A stretch of DNA of 64,000 nt. Origin: Lachnospiraceae bacterium. GTDB taxonomy: Bacteria; Bacillota; Clostridia; Lachnospirales; Lachnospiraceae. How positions within the stretch are numbered: the stretch's first letter is position 1; the number at the start of each line of letters is the position of its first letter. Positions 8,917 to 17,213 of this stretch are shown one piece after another. The stretch lies in the NCBI GenBank assembly GCA_015057275.1, contig SVEO01000010.1:1-64000 (forward strand). The letters are read 5' to 3'. Below the pieces are notes generated by a model. That model was not told where the DNA came from and did no database searches. It saw nothing but the letters and a program-made list of their open reading frames with translations. The position numbers were made by a program, and so were the translations under genes.

Positions 8917-9390
8917 TTATTTTGAAAGCAACAATGTAATTGCCTGCGAAGAGATACCTTCCCCAGTGCCGGTAAAGCCCAATCCCTCTTCCGTTGTAGC
9001 CTTAATATTGACCCGGTCAATCGAAATTCCCAATGTCTTGGCAACATTTTCGCGCATCTGCTCGCGATATGGTGCCATCTTCGGGCGCTGCGCAATAATC
9101 GTTGCATCAATATTGCCTACTGTGTAGCCGTGTTCTTCTAATAACTTTCCGACATGCGCAAGCAACGCGATACTGGAAATGCCTTTGTACTGCGGGTCGG
9201 TGTCCGGAAAATGCTTGCCGATATCACCTAAGGCTGCCGCACCGACCAGTGCATCCATAATCGCGTGTACCAGCACATCCGCATCCGAATGCCCGAGGAG
9301 TCCCTTCTCATGCGGAATCTCCACGCCGCCTAAAATCAATTTTCTATCTTCCACCAAACGATGAACATCGTAACCTAAACCAACTCTCAT
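8917..9390 (-). CDS. ispF: 2-C-methyl-D-erythritol 2,4-cyclodiphosphate synthase
   Basis: IspF closes the cyclodiphosphate in the non-mevalonate isoprenoid pathway. The 157-residue protein has the metal ligands in GYDVHR (D8, H10) and H42 in [15 protein letters not shown], plus the family block [16 protein letters not shown]. The start is ATG 9390 with GGAGGT five bases upstream; an in-frame extension to 9408 is ignored. It is transcribed on its own, upstream of the T-box promoter. A perfect palindrome overlaps its leader (9407-9421). Confidence 0.95.
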   Translation of the reverse strand: MRVGLGYDVHRLVEDRKLILGGVEIPHEKGLLGHSDADVLVHAIMDALVGAAALGDIGKHFPDTDPQYKGISSIALLAHVGKLLEEHGYTVGNIDATIIAQRPKMAPYREQMRENVAKTLGISIDRVNIKATTEEGLGFTGTGEGISSQAITLLLSK

Positions 9391-9406
9391 AATGTACCTC
9401 CACTCC

Positions 9407-9421
9407 AACGTCTATGACGTT
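9407..9421. promoter_or_regulatory. Palindrome in the ispF leader
   Basis: AACGTC, three bases, then GACGTT forms a perfect 6-3-6 inverted repeat immediately upstream of the ispF ribosome binding site. A TATACT hexamer lies further upstream on the minus strand (around 9440). The palindrome could be an operator or a small mRNA hairpin; nothing in the sequence decides which. Confidence 0.35.
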
Positions 9422-9571
9422 TTATAACATCAACTTTTATAAGTATACCATTATTTTCGCGGATAATAAATCAATTTTTGCAAATAATAATAGAAAAAAT
9501 TTGCGCTGCATGGTAAAATATTTCAAACTATGATTGATTTTGCTCGACATGAGCCTAAGATTGGAGGAAAT

Positions 9572-9874
9572 ATGGTAAAACATGTGATTTTATGGCAATT
9601 AAAGGACGAACTTTCAGCAGACGAAAAGAAAAACATTTGTGCAGGAATCAAGGAAGGATTAGAGAACCTCTTCGGTAAGATTCCCGGCCTTCTTGATATC
9701 CGAGTAAACATCAACCCGCTCGCTTCCTCGAATGCGGATGTGATGCTTGATTCATCGTTTGTTGATGAGGCTTCTTTAAAGGGATATGCAGTACATCCGG
9801 AACATGTAAAGGTGGCTGACAATCATGTGAGACCTTATACAAAAACAAGAATTTGTATGGATTATGAGGTATAA
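9572..9874 (+). CDS. Dabb (stress-responsive A/B barrel) domain protein
   Basis: This 100-residue protein matches the Dabb fold: the N-terminal strand MVKHVILWQLKDE, a helix beginning ADEKK, and the C-terminal strand pattern ending in YTKTRICMDYEV. Family members are small ferredoxin-like dimers, mostly of unknown function in bacteria. ATG 9572 follows GGAGG with good spacing; the frame is open upstream to 9530 but without a ribosome binding site. It stands alone on the plus strand and is followed by its own terminator. Confidence 0.8.
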   Translation: MVKHVILWQLKDELSADEKKNICAGIKEGLENLFGKIPGLLDIRVNINPLASSNADVMLDSSFVDEASLKGYAVHPEHVKVADNHVRPYTKTRICMDYEV

Positions 9875-9884
9875 AACGCATGCA

Positions 9885-9922
9885 AAAGCAGACTTGGAAT
9901 TTAGCCAAGCCTGCTTTTTTTT
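9885..9922 (+). terminator. Intrinsic terminator of the Dabb gene
   Basis: An AAGCAG.CTTGG stem pairs with CCAAG.CTGCTT around a seven-base loop and is followed by a run of T (9914-9922). It separates this gene from the converging minus-strand gene. Confidence 0.85.
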
Positions 9923-9941
9923 AACCTTGTAAAGTATCTGT

Positions 9942-10892
9942 TTATCGGAATCTGTCTTTGTTTTCACAAACAAACTGATAAAGCTTGCCTAACAATTCCT
10001 TCTCAGCGCTATCATAATATTTATTATCTTCGGTCTCAAAATCGATGTTCCCATCCATCATATCGAGGACATTCTGAATTTGCTCTGGATTCTTAGGAAT
10101 TTTCGCTTGTGGAAATTTTTGCTGTATCGCTCGAAGCAAGCTTAACGTTTTCTCTGCGCCAACCAGCTTGCAAGCTCTCTGAACCTCTGCAAATCGATTG
10201 CCATTATAATACAAATAGTGGAAAAACCCACCCGAATTGACTTCCATGCATAAAGTATCAATATGATACGCCGTCCTTTCCCATTGATTGAGATATTCCA
10301 AGCATTCGCCCTGCACAGACATTTCATTTAAATGCTCCGAAAGTGCAGATAAAAGCTCGTCTTCCGGCAAAACTAATATTTCTGCAATGCTAGTACTACA
10401 TTTTCCCGGTAATGTCGGATGATTCTCCGTCATAACTTTTTGGGGCAATAGAACTTTTCCATCGACGTAATGATGGTATTTCTCCCATACCGATGTCAAA
10501 TCGTTAAATTCAATCGATTCTTCATAATTATCAACACAAGAACAAAGCATAATTAGACACTCTCTTCCTTTTTCCGTGTCTCCGCTCTGAAAGTAATATT
10601 CCGCAAGTCGCATATATAATAATGTGGTATTGGCAACGTTATGTAAAATCTCCTTCACCATCAGAATCAACCGAATTCCTAATTCATAATGCCCCTGCGA
10701 AATCATCTTTTCCCCATCACTTAAAATAATATCACCGATACCGAAATAGTCATTAAATTCAAGCGCAATTGAACGCATTTCGTAAAAATATGAATCGCTA
10801 TCGTTCCATTTTTCATAATTCTTTTTTGCGTTTGTTAAACGCTCCATTAAAATTTTAACCGTCGTTTTTGTGTTATTCAACATTTTTTTCAT
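9942..10892 (-). CDS. DUF4375 (DMP19-like) domain protein
   Basis: About 316 residues. The C-terminal half (about 165-300) resembles DUF4375/DMP19: it includes LNQWERTAYHIDTLCMEVNSGGFFHYLYYN and an acidic tail region. DMP19 in Neisseria is a DNA-mimic protein, but a similar role here would be speculation. The N-terminal half is helical and TPR-like (YYFQSGDTEKGRECL). Four possible starts lie within 24 bases; I prefer ATG 10892 because GGAG lies seven bases upstream, while 10907 has none. It is monocistronic with its own promoter. Confidence 0.65.
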   Translation of the reverse strand: MKKMLNNTKTTVKILMERLTNAKKNYEKWNDSDSYFYEMRSIALEFNDYFGIGDIILSDGEKMISQGHYELGIRLILMVKEILHNVANTTLLYMRLAEYYFQSGDTEKGRECLIMLCSCVDNYEESIEFNDLTSVWEKYHHYVDGKVLLPQKVMTENHPTLPGKCSTSIAEILVLPEDELLSALSEHLNEMSVQGECLEYLNQWERTAYHIDTLCMEVNSGGFFHYLYYNGNRFAEVQRACKLVGAEKTLSLLRAIQQKFPQAKIPKNPEQIQNVLDMMDGNIDFETEDNKYYDSAEKELLGKLYQFVCENKDRFR

Positions 10893-10928
10893 CTTCATTC
10901 TCCACATTAATTGACGAATTCTGGCGAC

Positions 10929-10957
10929 AATTTACTTCTAGCATTTCATACTGTCAA
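10929..10957 (-). promoter_or_regulatory. Sigma-A promoter of the DUF4375 gene
   Basis: TTGACA (10957-10952) and TAAATT (10934-10929) are separated by 17 bases on the minus strand. The ATG lies about 35 bases further on. Confidence 0.65.
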
Positions 10958-11074
10958 ATATACAGATTTTTAGAGTTTTTGTAAAGTCTCTGCCATTAAA
11001 TGTTTGAAAATGAAATAACCTGTAAACACCGTCGATGTAATTACGCATATATTACATTGGGAGGTGAAAAACAA

Positions 11075-11479
11075 ATGAATGTATTAAATTACAGAAACAA
11101 TTTTAGTTGCACAGGAATAGCAATTGTCGCAAGTTTGATTCTTGGAATCATTTCCGCTTTTCTGCAGATTACTGCAGCGATAACGGTAACGACACCTTTT
11201 TTGTGGGTAGTCTTTGGTATCGCCGTTGTGTATCTTGCTGTAACACTAATTGCAGCAAGTTTAACGCAAAGAACGACTTCTTGCCGCTGTTCTACTCTGA
11301 ATGCAGTATTAATCGGAATCTTAGGAACGATTTTATTTGCAGTCATTCTTTTAGCGATTGAATTTGCAGCTACGAGTATCATTGGTGCCATCATTACCGG
11401 CACTCTCTTATTCTTTTTCTCGCTGATGATAACCACCACTGCTTGTCTGGTAAAGTGTCTGGTAAACTGTAATAACTAA
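11075..11479 (+). CDS. Small four-helix membrane protein, unknown function
   Basis: The 134-residue protein has four predicted membrane helices (about 12-34, 40-62, 74-96, 99-125) with short loops. Cysteines cluster at membrane edges: C12, the CRC pair near residue 70, and three Cys in the last 12 residues. ATG 11075 follows GGGAGGTG eight bases upstream; the open frame back to 11000 lacks a ribosome binding site. I do not recognise the family. The gene is monocistronic and faces the minus-strand tRNA gene. Confidence 0.7.
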   Translation: MNVLNYRNNFSCTGIAIVASLILGIISAFLQITAAITVTTPFLWVVFGIAVVYLAVTLIAASLTQRTTSCRCSTLNAVLIGILGTILFAVILLAIEFAATSIIGAIITGTLLFFFSLMITTTACLVKCLVNCNN

Positions 11480-11490
11480 TCTGACTCACC

Positions 11491-11533
11491 AAAAAAGGAA
11501 CGGCAATTTTCAAAAGAAAATTGTCGTTCCTTT
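11491..11533. terminator. Bidirectional terminator between membrane protein gene and tRNA-Leu
   Basis: A long stem (AAAGGAACGGCAATTTTC pairing with GAAAATTGTCGTTCCTTT, one mismatch) has T-runs on both sides, six T on the minus strand. It can end both the plus-strand gene and the minus-strand tRNA transcript. Confidence 0.85.
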
Positions 11534-11536
11534 CAC

Positions 11537-11619
11537 TGCCGGCAGCGGGACTTGAACCCGCACGCGGTTGCCCGCAACAGATTTTGAGTCTGCCTCGTCT
11601 GCCATTCCGACACGCCGGC
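11537..11619 (-). tRNA. tRNA-Leu (anticodon CAA)
   Basis: The minus strand folds as a class II tRNA of 83 nt: acceptor GCCGGCG pairs with TGCCGGC, discriminator base A at 11537, anticodon loop CTCAAAA giving CAA (reads UUG), a long variable arm (TGCGGGCAACCGCG) and T-arm GCGGG-TTCAAGT-CCCGC. CCA is not encoded. It lies downstream of the HAD gene by 70 bases and ends at the bidirectional terminator. Confidence 0.95.
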
Positions 11620-11689
11620 GGTCAACAAAGTGTATTATACACTTTTTAAGAAAAATGTCAATAATAAATTTCAAAGAATTATGCTATGC

Positions 11690-12406
11690 TTATGCAAGCA
11701 AATCCGGAAGTTCTTTTACATATTCCATAAATGATTCAAAACTGCCCTGCTTGTAATCAGAATAATCAAGCTCCTTATAATTTAGCAGGCAGTCCTTGAT
11801 TAAGAAAACATCGATGCCGACAGCAGCCGCACACATATCATCCGAAACGTCGTTGCCAACCATCAGGCAATCTTCCGGTGTCTTATCAATCGTCTTTAAG
11901 ATGCGGCGGTAATACTGCAAATTCGGTTTGGAATAGCAACAATTATCGTAGGTTGTGATAAGAACAAAATCCTCTTTTTCGATGCCGGCCCACTCCATCC
12001 GCCTTTCCACAGCTTCCGGCGGAAAAAGCGGTGTCGTTGCCAGTACTACCTGATAACCTTTCTCCTTGAGTATGCTGATACATTCGGCCGCCAATGGCGT
12101 CGGCACGGTGTTCAACTTGGCTACATCGAATTCTTTTTTGTAGAACTTTATCATCTCCCGCAAAATCTTGCCTGCTTTTTTGCCGTAGACTTCTTTGAAA
12201 AGTTCCTCGATACACTCTTTATTTGTCTTGAAGCCATCATTTTCAATCATCATCTTGATACCGAGCATCATAGTCTCCATGATTTCGTCCGCATCATAAC
12301 CAAGCGATTCGAATTTCCCTCGAACCGCTTTGGTAAATGTATCAATAAAGGCTTCCTGATTCATCGGCAGCAGGGTACCGTCCAAATCAAATAAAATCGT
12401 GTTCAT
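11690..12406 (-). CDS. HAD-superfamily hydrolase
   Basis: The 238-residue protein has the HAD motifs: I, FDLDGTL (nucleophile Asp near residue 7); II, a Thr in VVLATTPL; III, Lys in YSKPNLQYY; IV, GNDVSDD. The cap is a C1-type helical insertion (about residues 20-95). It probably dephosphorylates a small phosphorylated metabolite, but the substrate is unknown. It starts 15 bases after the yebC stop and is the third gene of the CNNM-yebC-HAD unit. Confidence 0.85.
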   Translation of the reverse strand: MNTILFDLDGTLLPMNQEAFIDTFTKAVRGKFESLGYDADEIMETMMLGIKMMIENDGFKTNKECIEELFKEVYGKKAGKILREMIKFYKKEFDVAKLNTVPTPLAAECISILKEKGYQVVLATTPLFPPEAVERRMEWAGIEKEDFVLITTYDNCCYSKPNLQYYRRILKTIDKTPEDCLMVGNDVSDDMCAAAVGIDVFLIKDCLLNYKELDYSDYKQGSFESFMEYVKELPDLLA

Positions 12407-12421
12407 TCTCTTATGTAATCC

Positions 12422-13150
12422 TTACTCGTCCCAGTTATGATAAACGTTTTGTACGTCATCATCCTCTTCTAGCATGTCTAATGTCTTTGTAATTCTCTTA
12501 ATGTCATTTTCATCCGTCAAAGTTACAAAATTTTGTGGAATCATCGTCACTTCTGCGGATGCAAAAGGAATTCCTTCCTTCTCAAGCGCTTCTCTTACTT
12601 CACTGAAGCTATCAGGGTCAGTGAGAACTTCATAGCTGTCCTCTTCTTCGGTTACGTCTTCTGCACCGGCTTCTAATGCGAGCATCATCAGTTCATCGTA
12701 ATCTGCTTCATACTCTTCCTTATCAATAATAATCTGGCCCTTCTTATCAAACATGTAAGATACGCAGCCCGGTGTACCAACGTTACCGTTCCCTTTTGTA
12801 AATGCGTTTCTTACGTTGGCAGCGGTACGATTTTTGTTATCAGTCAATGTTTCAACAATAATTGCAATACCGTTTGGACCATAGCCTTCGTATGTCATTG
12901 TTTCGTAGTTTACGCTGTTCACATCACCGGCAGCTCTCTTGATACCGCGGTCAATGGTGTCGTTCGGCATGTTGTTTGCCTTCGCCTTTGCGATAACGTC
13001 GCGTAATTTACTGTTGTTATTTGGATCCGGACCGCCTTCCTTTACGGCAACGGCGATTTCCTTACCAATAATGGTAAACATTTTACCCTTTGCGGCATCG
13101 TTTTTTTCCTTTTTGTGCTTAATATTTGCAAATTTAGAATGTCCTGACAT
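12422..13150 (-). CDS. YebC/PmpR (TACO1) family protein
   Basis: A full-length 242-residue family member with the signature [15 protein letters not shown] and the block [25 protein letters not shown]. YebC proteins were called transcription regulators; more recent work links YebC-type proteins to translation of polyproline stretches. The gene starts with ATG after GGAGG, 11 bases past the CNNM-type gene, and precedes the HAD hydrolase by 15 bases, so the three are probably co-transcribed. The C-terminus is strongly acidic (EEDDDVQ). Confidence 0.92.
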   Translation of the reverse strand: MSGHSKFANIKHKKEKNDAAKGKMFTIIGKEIAVAVKEGGPDPNNNSKLRDVIAKAKANNMPNDTIDRGIKRAAGDVNSVNYETMTYEGYGPNGIAIIVETLTDNKNRTAANVRNAFTKGNGNVGTPGCVSYMFDKKGQIIIDKEEYEADYDELMMLALEAGAEDVTEEEDSYEVLTDPDSFSEVREALEKEGIPFASAEVTMIPQNFVTLTDENDIKRITKTLDMLEEDDDVQNVYHNWDE

Positions 13151-13161
13151 AATGTCCTCCT

Positions 13162-14544
13162 TTATTTTGAGCTCTCTTTTGTCTTCTGCTTATCATCCGT
13201 AGTATCATCTTCTTCATCCTCAGTGACCTCCGGCAATGTAAGACGTACGAGAGAAATCATCTTATTTTCTACACTTAATACCTGATATTTGCAGCCGTCC
13301 ACTTCGATCTCCGGTTTGTCGTCCTCCGACAAAATACGATCAAGCTTGGAGATAAGGAAACCATTTAATGTATCGATATCTTCTTCATCGTACACCAGGC
13401 CAAAGGTGTCTTCCAAATCCTCCAGCGTTGTCATACCGTCGACAAGGTAGGTGCCGTCCTCGCATGCAGTAATAAAGTTCTCTTCTTCATCGTATTCATC
13501 TAAAATGCTACCTACGATAACCTCAAGAATATCCTCCATCGCAATCAGACCAACCGTTTGTCCATACTCGTCCACAACAATTTCCATATGTATCTTGTTG
13601 AACTGCATATCACGAAACAGTGTGTTAATATTTCTTGTTTCCGGAATGAAAAATGCTTCATGTAATAACTCCGGAATGTCTTTTAGTTTACGCTCACTCA
13701 TTCCCTGCTGCTTACTAAAAATAACAGCTGTTTTCAAGTGCAAAATACCAATAATATTGTCAATATCATCCACGTACACCGGATAGCGCGAATTGTTCTC
13801 TTCCAAAATATATTCAACCGCCTCCGCAAGCGTCATTTCACCATCTACAGCGACAATGTTTTTGCGGTGCGTCATAATATCTTTCGCCATCTTGTCGCCA
13901 AACTCAAAAATATTGCTAATCATCTCGGCTTCACTGGCTTCGATGACACCTTTTTCGTGGCCTTCATTAACCATCGATTTGATTTCTTCTTCGGTTGTGT
14001 CTTCTTCCTTTTCCGCCTCGTGGATACCAAGCAGCCACACAATCAGCTTTGCCAGTCCGCATAAAATACCGGTAAACGGCGAACAGATAGCGATAAAGAA
14101 TCGCACGATCGGAATCGTACCGAACGATACGCTTTCCGAACGTTTTTTCCCAATATGAAACGGTACGAAAATCGCCAAAACACAAAGGAGCAACAGCATA
14201 TAAGCAATCACTAGTGCGTGACTGAAAAAATCCATGAACCAACCGGTAAGAATTCTGCCAACGCGAACCGCGAAAAATTCGTGAACCACCGTAACATAAT
14301 CGCCGTACATAAAGCATGCAAAAAACAAGCTCATCACAAAAACGAGCAAAAAAACTGTCGCCTCCAAGCGCTCCGGATTGTCCAGAATATGTAAGATACA
14401 CTTTGCTTTTTGCTGCTTTTTTTCGCCAAGTTTTTCTACGAGACTTTCATTTAATTCCGAGAGAGCTCCGCGAAAACTATTTAAAATGCCTACAATTAAA
14501 ATGAATATAAAAATCATTAGTATCCCTATATAAGGATTATCCAT
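13162..14544 (-). CDS. CNNM/HlyC-CorC family transporter (DUF21, two CBS domains)
   Basis: The 460-residue protein has an N-terminal DUF21 membrane region (helices near 5-24, 65-85, 105-130 and 140-170), then a CBS pair (about 210-335, with [12 protein letters not shown] and FSKQQG) and a C-terminal CorC_HlyC domain (about 350-435, [14 protein letters not shown]). Family members export or regulate Mg2+ and Co2+; older annotation as haemolysin is misleading. The tail is acidic ([10 protein letters not shown]). It starts with ATG after TGGAGG and leads the yebC-HAD unit. Confidence 0.88.
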   Translation of the reverse strand: MDNPYIGILMIFIFILIVGILNSFRGALSELNESLVEKLGEKKQQKAKCILHILDNPERLEATVFLLVFVMSLFFACFMYGDYVTVVHEFFAVRVGRILTGWFMDFFSHALVIAYMLLLLCVLAIFVPFHIGKKRSESVSFGTIPIVRFFIAICSPFTGILCGLAKLIVWLLGIHEAEKEEDTTEEEIKSMVNEGHEKGVIEASEAEMISNIFEFGDKMAKDIMTHRKNIVAVDGEMTLAEAVEYILEENNSRYPVYVDDIDNIIGILHLKTAVIFSKQQGMSERKLKDIPELLHEAFFIPETRNINTLFRDMQFNKIHMEIVVDEYGQTVGLIAMEDILEVIVGSILDEYDEEENFITACEDGTYLVDGMTTLEDLEDTFGLVYDEEDIDTLNGFLISKLDRILSEDDKPEIEVDGCKYQVLSVENKMISLVRLTLPEVTEDEEDDTTDDKQKTKESSK

Positions 14545-14617
14545 AAGTAACCTCCATGTGTTTTGTAAAAATAAAGCAAATTAAAATATACCATTGAAAC
14601 ATAGATTAGTCAATATT

Positions 14618-14965
14618 TTATGTATTTAACTCCAGACTAACCATGAGTGCTTCATCGACTTTACGAATGATTTCGCGGTCCAAATGACACACTTTATCCT
14701 TCAGACGCCGTTTGTCAATTGTGCGTAACTGCTCCAGCAAAATAACGGAATCTTTAACCATCTGATATTTTGTACAATCAAGCTCAACATGTGTCGGTAG
14801 CTTTGCTTTATTCATCTTGCTTGTGATTGCCGCACAGATAACGGTTGGGCTATGTTTATTTCCTGTATCATTTTGTATAATTAACACCGGACGGATGCCA
14901 CCCTGTTCGGAGCCGACCACCGGTCTTAAATCAGCATAATAGATATCTCCTCTACGAATAACCAT
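14618..14965 (-). CDS. mazF: MazF/PemK-type endoribonuclease toxin, no antitoxin beside it
   Basis: The 115-residue protein is a complete MazF (EndoA-like): [20 protein letters not shown] and RPVLIIQND carry the beta-strands and the conserved Arg (R25), with T41 in [10 protein letters not shown]. MazF cleaves mRNA at short motifs. I start at ATG 14965, six bases after GGAG; the upstream TTG at 14977 is part of that site. The MazE antitoxin that precedes ndoA in Bacillus is missing: only 75 bases separate mazF from nnr and hold no gene. The acpS-nnr-mazF order otherwise resembles the Bacillus locus minus alr and mazE. Confidence 0.88.
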   Translation of the reverse strand: MVIRRGDIYYADLRPVVGSEQGGIRPVLIIQNDTGNKHSPTVICAAITSKMNKAKLPTHVELDCTKYQMVKDSVILLEQLRTIDKRRLKDKVCHLDREIIRKVDEALMVSLELNT

Positions 14966-15040
14966 TTTTTTCTCCAATAATTTTAAAAATTGTTAGCTTT
15001 AGTATTCCCAAAAAGAAATTGTTTATGCTGTATTTTTTCA

Positions 15041-16597
15041 TTAATCTTCGAAGTTCCTCAAAACCTCTTTTAAGTACGCTATGATATCTCCGGCAATCAT
15101 ATAACGTTCACCGAGTTCTGCTTTCGCATAGTCACCGGCCAGACCATGAATATAGACGCCGAGCGAGGCCGCTGCTTTCGGCTCACAGCCAGTCGCTAAT
15201 AATCCGGCAATCACACCGGTTAACACATCTCCGGATCCCCCGGTCGCCATACCGGCATTGCCGCTTAAATTAAGATAACGGTAATGCTTTCCATCTGTAA
15301 TGATGGTGCGTGCATCTTTCAAAACGCAAATGACACCGTATCTTACCGCAAATGTTTCCGCTGTGGCTACGCGATTCTTTTTCAGCTCGTGCATATCCAT
15401 GTTTGTAAGACGCGCCATCTCGCCCATATGCGGTGTAAGAATCACATTTTCGTGCAGATACTGCTTTAATTCTTCATATATACTCAGACAATTGATGGCA
15501 TCGGCATCCAAGACTGTCGGTTTTCTTGTTAAAAGTACCGTCTTTACAAGTGCCGCCGCCTCTTCATCCCTACCAATGCCCGGGCCGACAATCAAAAATC
15601 CGGCCTGTGAAATCGCTATATCTATGCGGCTTCTGTCGTAGTATAAGGCTTCCGGAACAGTGATTTGCAGCGGAATACGATTATCTTCGGTTGACACTGT
15701 CATAACGATACCGCTTCCCATACGCAATGCTGCTTTCGTTGCCAAAATTGCCGCTCCGCACATGCCGGTACTTCCGGCAATAACCGCAACTTTCCCGTAT
15801 GTCCCCTTGTGTGAATCCGGATTTCGCGTCATAATTGGCCTAAGGTCGCATATTTCATGTATTTTCCATGCATCATTGTTTCGAATCATTTCATCCATCG
15901 GTATACCGATATCTGCAACCAAGACTTTACCTGCATACGCTGCCCCCGGATATTGCAACAACCCAATTTTATTCCAGCCGAATGTGACCGTGAAATCTGC
16001 CCGAACCGCAATGCCAAGTACCTCACCGCTGCTGCCATTTACTCCACTCGGTATATCAACCGCGAAAACTACGATTTTTCTCTGCGCACGTTCTTCATTT
16101 ATCTTCTGAATACAATCATAATATGTACCGGAAATTTCCCGACTGAGGCCAATGCCAAAAATGGCATCTACAAATACATTATATTCATGTGACGCGAAAT
16201 CTTTGATAATTATTTTGCACATTCTGCATAAAATAGAAAGCTGTGTTTTAAATTCATCTGTACAACGCATCTCGTTGAGGATACCCACACTCACATCATC
16301 GTCCGATGCTGCTTTTAATTGCACTCCGAAACAAACAATCTTTTCGTTTGTTAAAATACAAATATCCGCAGAATAGCCGGAAAGAATCGCCATTCGTGCC
16401 GCTGCCAGACCGTCCGCACCATTATTTCCGGTGCCGCATAAAAATAAAATTCGCTCATTTTTGTCAACTTCTGCTGTAATTTGTTTCCACACAGCTTCGG
16501 CTGCCCGTTCCATCAGAACAAGTGCCGGAATCCCTATCTCTTCCATAGCATTTTTCTCTAACAACCGCATTTGTGTTACATCAACTATATATTTCAT
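15041..16597 (-). CDS. nnr: Bifunctional NAD(P)H-hydrate epimerase/dehydratase
   Basis: The 518 residues contain an N-terminal YjeF epimerase domain (about 1-225; GNNGADGLAAAR, DAIFGIGLSREISG, DIPSGVNGSSG) and a C-terminal ribokinase-like dehydratase (about 240-515; HKGTYGKVAVIAGS, TPHMGEMARL, GSGDVLTGVIAGLLATG). It repairs damaged NADHX and NADPHX in the cytoplasm. ATG 16597 follows GGGAGAGATAAGGA, whose GAGAGATAA also encodes the end of acpS, so the two genes are closely coupled (five bases apart). Confidence 0.93.
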   Translation of the reverse strand: MKYIVDVTQMRLLEKNAMEEIGIPALVLMERAAEAVWKQITAEVDKNERILFLCGTGNNGADGLAAARMAILSGYSADICILTNEKIVCFGVQLKAASDDDVSVGILNEMRCTDEFKTQLSILCRMCKIIIKDFASHEYNVFVDAIFGIGLSREISGTYYDCIQKINEERAQRKIVVFAVDIPSGVNGSSGEVLGIAVRADFTVTFGWNKIGLLQYPGAAYAGKVLVADIGIPMDEMIRNNDAWKIHEICDLRPIMTRNPDSHKGTYGKVAVIAGSTGMCGAAILATKAALRMGSGIVMTVSTEDNRIPLQITVPEALYYDRSRIDIAISQAGFLIVGPGIGRDEEAAALVKTVLLTRKPTVLDADAINCLSIYEELKQYLHENVILTPHMGEMARLTNMDMHELKKNRVATAETFAVRYGVICVLKDARTIITDGKHYRYLNLSGNAGMATGGSGDVLTGVIAGLLATGCEPKAAASLGVYIHGLAGDYAKAELGERYMIAGDIIAYLKEVLRNFED

Positions 16598-16602
16598 TTT
16601 CC

Positions 16603-16971
16603 TTATCTCTCCCTAATTTCCGCCAGCGCCGTCGCAAATGCATACTCCTTCGTATTACTGATTGTCACATGAATCCTATCGATACCTAATGCTTCTTTTT
16701 TTTCCGCAGCACCACGGTATAGGTTCACATATGGTTTGCCGTTTTCATCACGCAACACTTCGACATCACCCGGACGGAACCCCGTAAATCCGCTACCGAA
16801 GCTTTTGGCTACCGCTTCCTTGACTGCAAAATTGCCGGCATATTTACTTATGTTATCGCCGAAGCTTTTGCGCTCAGCATCCGTAAAAACTTTTAAAAAG
16901 AAAGCCTCCTGCTTGCAAGCTGTTCTGATTCGTTCTATTTCAACCAAATCATTTCCGATTCCGTAAATCAT
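16603..16971 (-). CDS. acpS: Holo-[acyl-carrier-protein] synthase
   Basis: AcpS attaches the 4'-phosphopantetheine arm of CoA to acyl carrier protein. The 122 residues contain both magnesium motifs, GIGNDLVEIERI (Asp) and FAVKEAVAKSFGSG (Glu), and the TISNTKEYAFATA block. The frame is open far upstream (to 17166), but only ATG 16971 has a ribosome binding site (AAAGGA) and gives the standard N-terminus. It leads the acpS-nnr-mazF operon. Confidence 0.93.
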   Translation of the reverse strand: MIYGIGNDLVEIERIRTACKQEAFFLKVFTDAERKSFGDNISKYAGNFAVKEAVAKSFGSGFTGFRPGDVEVLRDENGKPYVNLYRGAAEKKEALGIDRIHVTISNTKEYAFATALAEIRER

Positions 16972-17150
16972 AGTTTTTCCTTTCATTTCATCTCTTTTCT
17001 GATTAAATTCTATTACACTATTTATTTTTTTGCAATCAGCAAAATTCATCTCTCTTGATATCTCTGCAAGTCGCCGTAATGAAATGAAACGTAACGCGAT
17101 GTTCCGTGCTTTTTCATTATTTTCGTAACTCTTGTATTCTCGCATCGCCG

Positions 17151-17179
17151 TTGCATTTCCATACAAAATATGCTAAAAT
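17151..17179 (+). promoter_or_regulatory. Sigma-A promoter of the ABC-F gene
   Basis: TTGCAT (17151-17156) and TAAAAT (17174-17179) have a 17-base spacer that carries TATGC before the -10. It lies 35 bases upstream of the ABC-F start. Confidence 0.65.
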
Positions 17180-17213
17180 CTTTTTTATTCACAGGAGAAA
17201 GGCTTGAAATTTT

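Noticed and set aside
16972-17166. An upstream in-frame extension of acpS by 65 codons
   Set aside because: The sequence has no ribosome binding site at 17166, no recognised domain, and AcpS begins at the conserved MIYGIGNDLVEI.
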